Source of the DNA: Piezodorus guildinii | Lineage: Eukaryota; Arthropoda; Insecta; Hemiptera; Pentatomidae | Length of the DNA: 64,000 nt | Direction of reading: 5' to 3' | Assembly (NCBI GenBank): GCA_023052935.1 | Contig: CM041292.1 | Location: 113,861,436-113,925,435 of the forward strand | Shown: one piece after another, positions 44,333 through 54,299 of the stretch | How the letters are laid out: each line of letters starts with the position of its first letter | Position numbering within the stretch: the stretch's first letter is position 1 | Notes under the pieces: generated by a model | The model's input: only the letters and a program-made list of their open reading frames with translations | Told to the model about the DNA's origin: nothing | Databases searched by the model: none | Position numbers and translations under genes: made by a program

Positions 44333-46887
44333 GTGATTAGTTATAGAACAATAAAATGACGGACATTTGTTTCTAAAATGATCAATAAAACTTATGTATT
44401 TTTATACCTAAAAAAGATCTAATACAGAATTATACCGATAAAAGATTATTTACTTTGAAACAAAATTACCTTGGCCAAATGATAATTTACCTGGCAGACA
44501 CAATGGCTGCTCTATCATACATAGAACGATCAGGGTGCAATTTTCTCTTTTGAAAAAGTGCGTTTGTAATCTCTCTGCGCTGGATCGAATCTGGCATGAG
44601 CTGGTTAATTTAATATCGTCCTGTACGCCATTAGCGGGTAGGAACGAATGTAAAGCCCCGAAAAAATGGAATTAGAATTAGGCAATACAAAGATTATAAT
44701 AAGTATTTCTAAGAAACTATTTACGGGGACGGATGGGATCTTTTTTTCATATTAATGAAGGCCAGGAGGGGGTAAATTTCTGCTATATGTCAGATGCATT
44801 TATTTTATTAAATTACGAGTTTCTAAATATTTTAAAATTTATTGAATAGGGCTGCAAGTAGAAAACTATGAAAAAACCTAAATGAAATCAGAAAATACAA
44901 GAACCGAGCTATACAACTTAAGTACTTAAAATAACTTAGAAACTTTAATTAAGTCTTACTAAATGAATCCAATGACCTTTTAATAATCGATTAATCCAGG
45001 AATAATACAAACACACTCCGGGGCAATGACCATTACAGCTATGAGAAATCATTCAAATTAATTAATGGAAGAGGCACAAAATGAAGAAAACTATAGCTCC
45101 CAAAAGAGCAAAATATAAAGATATAAATATAACTTCTGTTGTCTAATAGAAAATATAGCACCTAACGGAAGAAATTTAAAAAAAAAAAAAGTTATTTTTT
45201 TTTAGGAAGGAAATATTTTTAAAATGTAATCAAGTATGTATTTGGTACTTTTGGGAAGAATTAAAATTTTAAATCGCGTTTTAGATTTCTTTTGTGTTTT
45301 TAGATCAAATCGGATGACGGATTTCGATAAATCTAATTGGTAGAATTCAATTAACGAAATATCGATGACGTAAAAATGTCCTACAATATCTTTTGAATTA
45401 CAGATCAGCGTCTCAATTCATTAATTTCTAGTCACAATGAGAAATAAATATAAGCAATCATTTTGTGAGGCCTCTAACACCCATAACCACCACTAAACAT
45501 ATTTGTTGAAAATGATAAATATAAAGCTATAAATATGGAATAATATTATCAGTAGGCTGTTTGGGACTAAATGCGCTACTTGTGATCATTGTTTTATATG
45601 GTTTTCATTGTCTGGAAGAATTGACATTTGAACTGGACATGATGGATGTTGATTGCAGAAAGCCCTGATTGGAGCCTATCGATCCCAGGATCCATCGCTG
45701 CAACAACCGTCCATTAGGGCAAAACTAGCAATCAAGAGCCGACGTATTAGACAGTTATGCTAATATGAGAGGCGTTCCATCTGCTGGATAATGCTCTCTT
45801 TAATAGTTTGTTTTCAGCCACTTAAACCGCCAGCTGTCTCCTCTCGTAGGGATCAATCTGTGGACCCTGCCTCCAGCCCTCCACCTTTGAAAACTAGGCC
45901 CTTAATGGATCAATTTCCGTCTTTTATTATTTTCTTATAGTAATAGTATAATATAGTATAATAAAAGGAGGAAAAAATACACCATGTTTATGAATTATAA
46001 TATAAATAATACTCTGCTCGAATTCTCGGAAAAACCAATGATCAGTTTACTTTCAACAGATCTAGACCCAGAATCAGATCTAGGTAAATGAAAATGTTTT
46101 TGTATCTGCTATCCAAAACCAGGTTGAACAGTATCGGTAATAATCCATTACTTTGTCTCGTTCCTGTCTTTATATGAAAGGGTTGCCAGTCATTCCAAGG
46201 AATTTAATTAAATTTAGCAGTTTCTTTGTTGTCATTTTCATATTCATTAGTATCTCCATTAATGATTCACTGTCCATTAAGTCTTATCCAAAAGAGATGA
46301 AGATTTCCTTCGACCCTGTGGTTAAATATTTATTATTATTATTATTTTTAGTTGTATTTATTTAGTCATGATATTTTACTTTCACGATTTAACAATTTAA
46401 ATTTAAACAATTGAAAGTATAGTGCTCTTCATTTACAGTAATAAATGATAATCTTGAATTTTATTTTTCCAAATACGTTAATTATTAAATTCAGCAAAGT
46501 AACGTTTTCGCTTTTTTAGTAAAAAGAATATAATGCAATGCATTATGTCCATCATCATTTATAAACAATTTTTATAAAGTTAATAACTAATAAAGTAGAA
46601 TATTTTCAGTTTTGTTCGTGTGTAATATATAAAACATGCTAATTCATCTCGTTTATCCTCAAGGCACAATTTAGATTCCGTAAACTTTTTTTTTTTTTTT
46701 TTTTTGAGTGGAGGTATGAGTAATTTCAATTAATTAAAAAAAAAATAAAAGAGCAGGAATTTCAATAGGAGCCCTCCTGTGGTCCATTCAAGAGAGATAC
46801 ACTTTATTCATAAATAAACATACAAAATGATTGGGTTGCTATAACACAGCATACCGATTCTTTCCTACAGGAATTTTCTTTACATTT
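44330..46887. other. Stretch without a recognised gene; GC-richer islands
   Basis: Two complex GC-richer blocks, about 44500-44660 and 45640-45910, stand out from AT-rich flanks and match no repeat in this window. They could be conserved regulatory DNA, which needs cross-species alignment. A long T run lies at 46685-46705. Confidence 0.3.
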
Positions 46888-47802
46888 TATTGGGTTGATG
46901 CAAAATTAATGCAGGTTTTTAGTAGGTATTGTAAATACGCCATATCTTTACTTTAACCATATATATTTAATCAAAATAATTTCCATCTGAATCAATGCAC
47001 TTTTGCCAACGTTCAACAAGCTTTCTTATTCCACCAGAAAAAAAATCCGAATCCCTGGACTCAATGAAATCACGAAAAGAATTTTCAATGTCGTCCTGGT
47101 TTTGAAAATTTTTCTCCCTCAAAAAGTTGTCCAGATGCCTGAAAAAGTGGAAGTCTGTAGGAGAGAGGTCAGGTGAATAAGGCGGATGTTGGAGAACTTC
47201 GTAGCCCAACTCGTGCAGTCGTCGAAGCGTTGGTTGTGCAACGTGTGGTCTGGCGTTACTACTGGCACCCACTTGGCCAACTTTTTTACCTTACCAATTG
47301 CTTCCAAGTGGCGTACAATTTGTGGATTGGTTCACACCGAGTTCCGCCGCCATTTCTCGTGTGGTTTTGGTTGGGTCTTCTTCCACTTTTGACCTCAGCT
47401 GGTCGTTGTCCAGAGCAAGATGACGGCCCCGACCTTCCTTGTCTTCGAGGTCGAAATCTCCTCTGCGAAACTTTTGGAACCAACGCTGCACCGTGCACTC
47501 ATTAATAGCCCCCTGACCCCACACTTCATTAATATTACGAGCCGTTTGCGCAGCGCTGCGCCCTAATTTAAATTCGTAAAAATAAATTTGACGAAAATCG
47601 CACTTTGACATTTTCGATTCAAGACCTTTGAACACACTGAACAAAACGATTTTACTAAACAAATTCATGGTGAAAGAGAGGGTATTAGATAAGGTTTGTT
47701 TTGGTATAATAATGATCAATGTTAGGATTAGCTTTGTTTACACAATTGGAATTAAGATATTGCAATAGAGGAAACCTGCATTAATTTCGCATCAGCCCAA
47801 TA
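46888..47802 (-). mobile_element. Mariner element with internal deletion (911 bp)
   Basis: Terminal inverted repeats TTGGGTTGATGCAAAATTAA (46890) and its inverse GCATCAGCCCAA (ending 47800) are flanked by TA dinucleotides at 46888-46889 and 47801-47802, the mariner target duplication. Repeats are ~30 bp with few mismatches. The interior encodes a broken transposase. Confidence 0.9.
46967..47719 (-). pseudogene. Mariner transposase, catalytic core deleted
   Basis: The N-terminal part (47291-47719) is the paired helix-turn-helix DNA-binding region: FRQIYFYEFKLGRSAAQTAR, VQRWFQKFRRGDFDLED, REMAAELGVNQST, then a frameshift. A second frame continues as EAIGKVKKLAKWVP. The next block (46967-47272) begins NARPHVAQPTLRRL and runs through HPPYSPDLSPTDFHFF to the C-terminus. 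Between WVP and NARPH the segment with the first catalytic aspartate, and the aspartate normally preceding NARPH, are gone. Inactive, though its ends may still be moved by a related transposase. Confidence 0.85.
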
Positions 47803-47814
47803 TCTAACTATAAA

Positions 47815-47940
47815 TACAATATTTTTTTTCCCTTTTTTACTCTTTTTAATTTTTTTTTTCCCTACTTATTTTTCCTCTTTTTTTTTTCTTTTTTTTCTCT
47901 TTTCCTTCTCTACCGTTTACATTTTCTTTCAAATATTTAG
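47815..47940. repeat. Pyrimidine-rich tract
   Basis: About 120 bp of almost only T and C on the plus strand, beginning just outside the mariner end. Confidence 0.85.
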
Positions 47941-49300
47941 ATATATCTATACATATACATCGAACATTAAATTAAAAAAAAAACAAAACAACAACAACAA
48001 ATTATATATACATTAAACAACTACATACTAAAAAATCACATTATCATAAATAAAAACAATACCAAAACACTCAGCACCTAAAATCAATATCTGTATATAT
48101 AAAAAAATTTGTTAAAATTAAAATATAAGTAAACACAGATCCACATGCATGCCCCTCCAATTATACCTGTTACGAGTAGATGTGATGGTGTATAATTCCC
48201 AGACAGTCGAGAATCACACTTTCTGCTATTCTTGCTACGTCTTTTAAATCGACACCTATGTCCTCCATGAAGCTCCTTGTTGAACCTGACACAGCTCGGA
48301 CGACGATATCCAATATATAAAATGACGATACCCAAAAATTGGTGAACTAAGTATGTCTTGGATTGATATCGGCCAAACAATCTCCTGCTACAGTAGTTGG
48401 TCTAGAAACAGTAGGAATAATGACTTAATTAATATTTTTCAGTTTCTTCTTCATGCTGTTTTTATGATTAACATTGTTTTTCCTTCATTCCATACTATGA
48501 TTAAAATATAAAGTTAGGATTATCTGTCCTTATCTTGGATAACATATAAACCGAAATCAGGATGAAGTTACTATGATAACTCCTTTGCAGCGTAAATATT
48601 CCACATGCGCAAAAAAAAAAAAAAAAAAAAATTGTTTGAAGGCATGAGACGATGAATCCATGAGTATAGGTGGAGGTCAGGGACCTGTGGCAGATTATGT
48701 TGGGGCAGACCAAAATCTTTTTGATAGACTGAAAACTTATTATTTAGGCGAATACGCAGTTTTTTTAAAGATGAATACTTAAATTTTGTTGAATATTATC
48801 TTGTATCAGATAACATAGTATTCTAATAACAGTTGTTCATTGAACGCAAAACATATTGTGATAACAACAAGATATTTTTGGCCTTTGTGCGCTATTTTAA
48901 GATAAATTATATCAGATAAGATGATAATATGATCACCGATACTATCATCTTACGTTAGCGCTAAACAGTCTATTCCCAGCTGACTGGTTAGACATAACCG
49001 CGAGAGCCCTGTAATGGACAACAGGTGGTTAAGAACTTCGTGAGAACCAGGTCATCGAGGTACAGGTGTCAGAGCGCGAAAGAAGACAATAGACCACCTG
49101 CCTTTGATGTCTTCCTGAAGGTCACGGGAGAACCTCCAATAGGCCAGGATTGGCTCCAGTCGATAGCTTCTTAGGTAGACGTCTCAGCGATCTTTTTCCA
49201 GATCGGGAGCTTTCGGTTACCGCCGTCCCAAATAGTTACCCTAAGCTTCTACATCACCGAACTAAGTATAAACATTACGAAAAATAAATAGTCAAAAAAT
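47941..49300. other. Stretch without a recognised gene
   Basis: AT-rich apart from about 48950-49250, a GC-richer complex block of unknown role. Frames at 48084-48380 and 48501-48713 (minus) have no supporting features. Confidence 0.35.
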
Positions 49301-49307
49301 GTCCATC

Positions 49308-49538
49308 TCAGTGAACCCATGATAGAATTGATTGCTGAGGGGTAAATTTGTGAGGGACCAGTATACTGCTCTTTTTCACCTTCCCCATGGAAAGTAGATG
49401 GTGACTGACAGTATTTTTAGATATAACATACTCTCTGGGAAGTTCACGAGTACTTGTGGACAGATTTGACTCAGCAGCTTGCCGCAAAACCTCCTTAATA
49501 CCCATTAATAGTCGCCCAGAGCCATTCTTCTTTTCCAA
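49308..49538 (-). pseudogene. Mariner-type transposase fragment (76 aa)
   Basis: RQAAESNLSTSTRELPREYV, then SKNTVSHHLLSMGKVKKSS and LVPHKFTPQQ match the second helix-turn-helix and linker of mariner transposases. It differs from the copy at 46967-47719, so it is a separate family. No terminal repeats or catalytic region found nearby. Confidence 0.7.
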
Positions 49539-49846
49539 CGTCGTACTCTACTGCTTAATTTTGCAATCCAAATCCGCTCAATGTGCTTGCCAAGGACACT
49601 TTCTCCGTCGTATTTAATAATTTCATGAGTAGATTCCAGTAATGCCTTAAAATTACAAGAATATGATTGGATACTGTCCTGCATCTTCTTTTTAACTAAA
49701 AGGAGGCTTTTTCGTAATAAGTCAAATGGGATTAAACGAAAGAATGCTTTAAAGAGATTATTAAGCGTTGATAAGTATTAAATAGGACTAAAATATTCAG
49801 TCCTTTAAAATCATGAATTTGATAAAATAGTATTTTTTGTTTCATT

Positions 49847-50062
49847 TATTTGTTTACATGTTTCTGTCCATGTTTCTGAAGCGTATGTCAGGATAGACTC
49901 AACTATGGCTGAGAAAATTCGGCGTTTGTTCTCGGTAGATATTTCCGTATTCCAAAGGATTGGCTGGCCGAGGCCTGCAAGATGATTGGTTGGACCGAAG
50001 CGCTTGGAGCTCTGCATTGACTGGTGGAACGCCAATAAAGTAAAGTAAAGTATTTGTTTACA
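49847..50062 (+). mobile_element. LINE-A 3'-end insertion with 5' inversion
   Basis: The 12-bp duplication TATTTGTTTACA (49847-49858, 50051-50062) flanks 192 bp. The right part (about 49964-50050) is the LINE-A 3' end in plus orientation, ending in a TAAAG repeat. The left part (about 49865-49963) is a more internal LINE-A segment (matching 12279-12375) in the opposite orientation. This is the hallmark of twin priming. A frame across it (49811-50035) is a chimera and not a gene. Confidence 0.88.
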
Positions 50063-50408
50063 CCTCGTAAATTTTTTGTAACCGTGTTGGTTTTTATTAA
50101 AATAGATAACAGAACAAAATTGTAAAGTAATCGGAATGAGGATTAATAGTATTGTGCGTGTGTGATTAGGTAACCGATGTTTTGGTTTCCAAAGTTGCTA
50201 ATACCGGTTTTATTGTGAACCGTTTTTCAAGCCAGTGCATTGCTAATTAATTATTATTTTGTTAGATTCATCGTTATGTGCCTCATTTATAAGATTAAAA
50301 AAGTTGCTTTTTTTCCGATTAAATATTGGATCTACGGTCGCTTTGGTCATTTTCATTTTCACTTACTTATATATGAAATATATACCTAATAAGGAAAAAG
50401 AACGGGAA

Positions 50409-50660
50409 GCCCTTGGCTGAGTGGCTAGCGCGCTGGTCTCTCATGCTACAGGTTGCGAGTTCAAATCCCAGTCCCGGCGGTGCTTTTATAATTATGTAAT
50501 TAAATGGGGTTTCACAAAAAGCCTCTTCCCCGGGTATGTGAGACCCGTTGACCAAATGGTGGCCACTCACAAAATTAAGCGTAGGGAGTGGAGACCCTAC
50601 ACTACGAATTGCATAGTGGTCCAGGGCTTGCACGTCCTATCGCGCCACTGAAAAAAAAGT
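50409..50660 (+). mobile_element. Third tRNA-derived SINE (SINE-3)
   Basis: TTGGCTGAGTGGCTAGCGCG is an A-box-like head, and GCGAGTTCAAATCCC a B box 40 bp on; a ~180-bp unrelated body ends GCGCCACTG followed by A8. The body differs from SINE-1 and SINE-2. A true tRNA gene is unlikely because the cloverleaf does not close. Confidence 0.6.
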
Positions 50661-50682
50661 TTTTATTTTTTTAATTTTTTTT

Positions 50683-50785
50683 ATTTATTTATTATTTTTT
50701 TATTTAACTTCACTTTATGCTACAGTGGCTAATAGGACGATGCACACTATGAGTCCTAACTATTGCCTATCCAGAGTAAGGGAAA
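50683..50785 (-). mobile_element. SINE-1 3'-end fragment, minus strand
   Basis: TTTATGCTACAGTGGCTAAT and ATTGCCTATCCAG match the SINE-1 3' region; truncated there. Confidence 0.7.
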
Positions 50786-51480
50786 GTAATGCGATCGTGG
50801 AAATTATAGAATACCTATTTTCAATGAAAATACACGTTTTAGGGTTCCCTGAGTCCAAATAACCAAGCCAAGCAAAATGGTATGAATTGGTTTGTTTGCG
50901 TGGTAAGCCTAGGACGTAAGCAAAAAAAAAGTATGAAATTGAAATTTTCTTATTTAAGACAACTATACGCTCGATTCGTTACAGTAACTTTTTCAACAAA
51001 ATAAGCTGACCGGAAGTACTACTTCATACCATGTATTTGGCACCTATTTACAATTTTCTAAAAAACGGCTCTTAACGATTTTGATTAAACTCGCTATATC
51101 AATGTGAAGTTTTATGGGCTCTAATTTCATATAGGTTTTATTCTGATTGAAATAGTCTGAGAGGACTTAAATGCTGATATTTAACATTTTCTTCTTCTAA
51201 AGTACCTTCAATTTTGTAGATCTCAAAAAAATTTAACCATATCATCTTGTTAGCATTAATACAAAACGAGTAATTATCTAACTTGGACGATTTTGATATC
51301 AAACTAATGGTAAATAATAATATTTTATGGTATATATTTTTTTTTTTTTGGTAATCACATCCTGTTCGGAAAATGTAAGTTTTCGAACGATGATGGCAAA
51401 AGAGATGTAATTTTAAAAGAGAGAGAATAATTATAACTAATAACAATAATAAAATACTTTGTTTTCTGCCATATTCCTAA
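50786..51480 (-). repeat. Interspersed repeat, family X, copy 5 (minus)
   Basis: Begins AGTAAGGGAAAGTAATGCG, with TACACGTTTTAGGGTTCCCT and TTTTGATTAAACTCGC, and runs to about 51480. The 102-codon minus frame inside is a shadow of the repeat. Confidence 0.6.
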
Positions 51481-51819
51481 TTCTCGCCTCTTCCACTAGC
51501 GCAACACAACCCCTTAAGGGAGTTTAATAGGGATAACAAAAGCATATTGTTGGAATTCTCCTCTGGGAGCTGTGAGCCTTGGGGTCCCAGATGGTGGGCG
51601 TCATGGTCCCTCAGCTAGAACATTTAAAGGCAGGCAACTCGAGTCTGCTTTTACATTTTCTGATTTCTCATTTTCCAAAATAAGTTCAGGAATCATTCGT
51701 GTGAATAAACTGGAATTAGATGAATTAATCACATTAAACTTAATCAGCAACGAATCTATTTCACTTAACGTATGATCATTATTAATTATTATGTTAACAA
51801 CCTGCACTAATATTCTACC
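51481..51819. other. Unassigned spacer
   Basis: No gene recognised; two overlapping antisense frames at 51572-51807 have no supporting features. Confidence 0.35.
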
Positions 51820-52504
51820 GGGCTAGCAGAGTCGCCCTCTTGCTCAAAACTACCATTTATAAATTAGTTTTCAGAAAATTAGTAAAAACCTTGGCGGTTA
51901 GCGCGATTTTGGCCAAATCTCTCCTACACGACGGCCAGACTCTCCTGTACGAACCTAGAACCAGTAAGGATCCTTATCAAGTACTGTGCTCAAGTTCCTA
52001 ATATAATTCTAGCGACTCGCCCTAGCTTTGCAACAGCGTTTAGATTTGGTGTCATTTATGTTTAAAAGACTTCAGTTTGACCAATTAAATGTTTATTACT
52101 TTGGGATTACGAGTTCATCGTCACGAAAAGTGCACTTAGCAAAAAAACTGTTTATCATACAACGTCTATTAATTCATATTTTTAATCATCAGCAGAAATA
52201 AGAAAGATTCGTTGGTCAAAAATCAAAAATTGGTTTAGTTTATTTGTTTGTTATGTTTAACATTTCCTATTTTATTCGGTTTATTACAATTTTAAATTTT
52301 ATAAGAACTTTTTCTGAATAAACATTAATGTAATAAAGTTAATTTAGTTTCCATGTGAGTCAAATTTAGTTTACAGCGGACCTACTATTTTTTGTGAAAC
52401 GACTTAAAAGTAGAAATAATTATTAACAGTACTAGTTTATAACAACTTTTTCTTTATTTTAGCAACTTCCGTACGATTTGGTACATAATGTTTTTTTTAT
52501 ACAA

Positions 52505-52653
52505 TAGGGGTACTCACTACGTTTGCTATAGCATGCTATTTGTGCTATTGTGCTAAACCCACCAATTTTATACAGGAAATAACTGTAGAAACTCGACGGG
52601 TTTAGCAAAATAACACAAATAGCATGCTCTAGCAAACGTAGTGATTACCCCTA
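52505..52653. mobile_element. 145-bp MITE with TA duplication
   Basis: GGGGTACTCACTACGTTTGC (52507) is inverted at the other end (GCAAACGTAGTGATTACCCC, to 52651), arms ~54 bp, flanked by TA on both sides. Non-coding, Tc1/mariner-type by its duplication. Confidence 0.8.
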
Positions 52654-52733
52654 ATCTTGACTACTGTATATATCGTATATAACCTGTACGATCACCATGG
52701 ATCACCATAACCTTCCTAATCCACAACACTACA

Positions 52734-53018
52734 TTGTTTGTTTATATATTTAACGTCACTTTATGCTACTGTGGCTAATCGAACGATGCTACAGAGGGAG
52801 TCCTAAATTTTACCTATCCAGGTTTTGTGAGAATAGGGATCTTTAACGAGTATCTCACACAGACTCGGAACCACCTTTTAACGTGCCCTCCGAAAAACGG
52901 CAAAACCAAGGCTTTTTTACTCCCATTAAAAAAATCCTAGGACCACCTGCGGGTTTGAACCCGTTACCTTTGGCGTAGGAGGCTGTTATGCTACCAACCC
53001 TGCTACAGGTGATCTCCC
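52734..53018 (-). mobile_element. SINE-1 copy, full length, minus strand
   Basis: The minus strand carries head, B box GGGTTCAAACCC, core and the ATATAAACAAACA tail. Flanks CCACAACACTACAT and CCACACCCTTACACAT look like a diverged duplication. Confidence 0.8.
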
Positions 53019-53104
53019 ACACCCTTACACATAGCATTTATGCATAAGTTTATGCTCTTATAACATTTTTCTATTAAATCGGCCGCAATTTTTTATTGTA
53101 TATT

Positions 53105-53407
53105 AACTTTTCTCGGGATCACTTGTAGCTGGGTGGCTAGCGTAACAGCCTCCCATGCAAAAGGTCACGGGTTCAAATCCGCAGGTGGTCCTAGGATTTT
53201 TTAATGGGAGTAAAAAATCCTTAGTTACGCCGTCCTTCGGAGGGGACGTTAAAAGGTGGTCCCGAGCCTGTGCGATGTCAGGTACTCGTTAAAGATCCCT
53301 ATCCTAATAAAACCTGGATAGGCAAAATTTAGGACTCCCACTGGAGCATCGTCCGATTAGCCATAGTAGCATAAAGTGACGTTAAATGAATAAACAACAA
53401 CTTTTCT
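53105..53407 (+). mobile_element. SINE-1 copy, full length, plus strand
   Basis: The 9-bp duplication AACTTTTCT (53105-53113, 53399-53407) flanks it. One of the best preserved copies: GGATCAC and GTGGTCC pair as an acceptor stem, with A and B boxes and the core CCGTCCTTCGGAGGGGACG. It interrupts family Y between TATTAACTTTTCT and AAAATCTTGCGC. Confidence 0.88.
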
Positions 53408-53653
53408 AAAATCTTGCGCTTTCCAACGGTATATTATACGTCTATGTTACAACTTATGTTTTAGGAATAATTTTAGACTCTGTCACAAAAAATTTATTTT
53501 TCCCGTTTAAAGGAAAGCTGAATTGCAATAGTTATTACTTATAAACGTTCAGAAAACGTTGTCATAAATGATGGTGAAAACCGTATCAAATTCCGTCCAG
53601 TGGCTTAGAAGGAGTTAACGGAAACCAAAATCTCGTTATCATTTTATATATAT

Positions 53654-54224
53654 TGCTACGGTCAAGACAATGACGGGTGGACCACGCCTGGAGGGGCCTA
53701 GATGAGGCTAGAGACTTCTGGACCTGGACAGTCCTCGAAGTGCCTGGAACGGCCCACCCTTCTTACCTGCGCCCAACGTGGGGCTAGAAGATTCGGCGGT
53801 GGTACAAATAGAGGTCCCCTGAGCCTGGGTGAGTCAGTCTTAATCCGGCTCAACAAGTATCAGTGATGTGTCAGTGAACAGTGACAGTGAACAGTTCGTG
53901 ACAGTGTGACAGTATAGTGAAACTGTGTGTCAATATTGTGATAACCGGTCGGTGGGAAATTAGAAGACTGTAGTTTATATATGTGTTTTATAGTTGTAAA
54001 TTCTAGAATAAGTCTAACAGATTGTATGAATTTACGTAAGTAGTTTATTTGTTAGGAATACCTCATTTTATATGTATACTGTTTAGTAGTTAAGCTAGTG
54101 ATTCCATTATTATTGTTAATATAGTGGTTAGTAATCCCTTGGTATTTGTGTTTTCTGTATTTAATAAATATTTGTAATTTGTAAACTGGAGTAGTTCATT
54201 TCTCACACCCCGTAGCCCGTAACA
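53654..54224 (+). repeat. 5' LTR of the Gypsy element
   Basis: Starts TGCTACGG and ends GTAACA (TG...CA). It would supply the promoter and, through ATTTAATAAATA near 54160, a polyadenylation signal. The transcription start is not visible. Confidence 0.95.
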
Positions 54225-54226
54225 AT

Positions 54227-54244
54227 TTGGTGTCAGGTGTGGGG
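54227..54244 (+). promoter_or_regulatory. Primer-binding site, tRNA-Leu-like
   Basis: TGGTGTCAGGTGTGGGGT begins two bases after the LTR. TGGTGTCAG is the complement of a CTGACACCA tRNA end, as in leucine tRNAs; identity beyond that is approximate. Confidence 0.65.
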
Positions 54245-54299
54245 TCATTGTAAATGGTTATAATTTTGGTTTTCTTGTTTTTGTAATTATTGGGCTACT

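Larger units (their letters stand above)
51820..53653 (+). repeat. Interspersed repeat, family Y, copy 3, with three insertions
   Basis: Shares with 29925-30860 the phrases GTTTATTACTTTGGGATTACG-type start, CTTTCCAACGGTATATTATACG and the end TTAACGGAAACCAAAATCTC followed by TATATA. A 145-bp MITE and two oppositely oriented SINE-1 copies interrupt it. The Gypsy element starts immediately after its TATATA end. Confidence 0.55.

Noticed and set aside
47173..47505. 110-codon plus-strand frame
   Set aside because: Antisense of the mariner transposase remnant.
50409..50485. Possible true tRNA gene
   Set aside because: A- and B-box-like words are present, but acceptor and anticodon stems do not close and a SINE-like body with an A tail follows.
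51138..51446. 102-codon minus frame
   Set aside because: Lies within a family X copy; other copies do not keep it open.
53116..53190. tRNA gene in the SINE-1 head
   Set aside because: The acceptor stem can pair, but the D and anticodon arms do not form properly and the unit is repeated with a common body and duplications.
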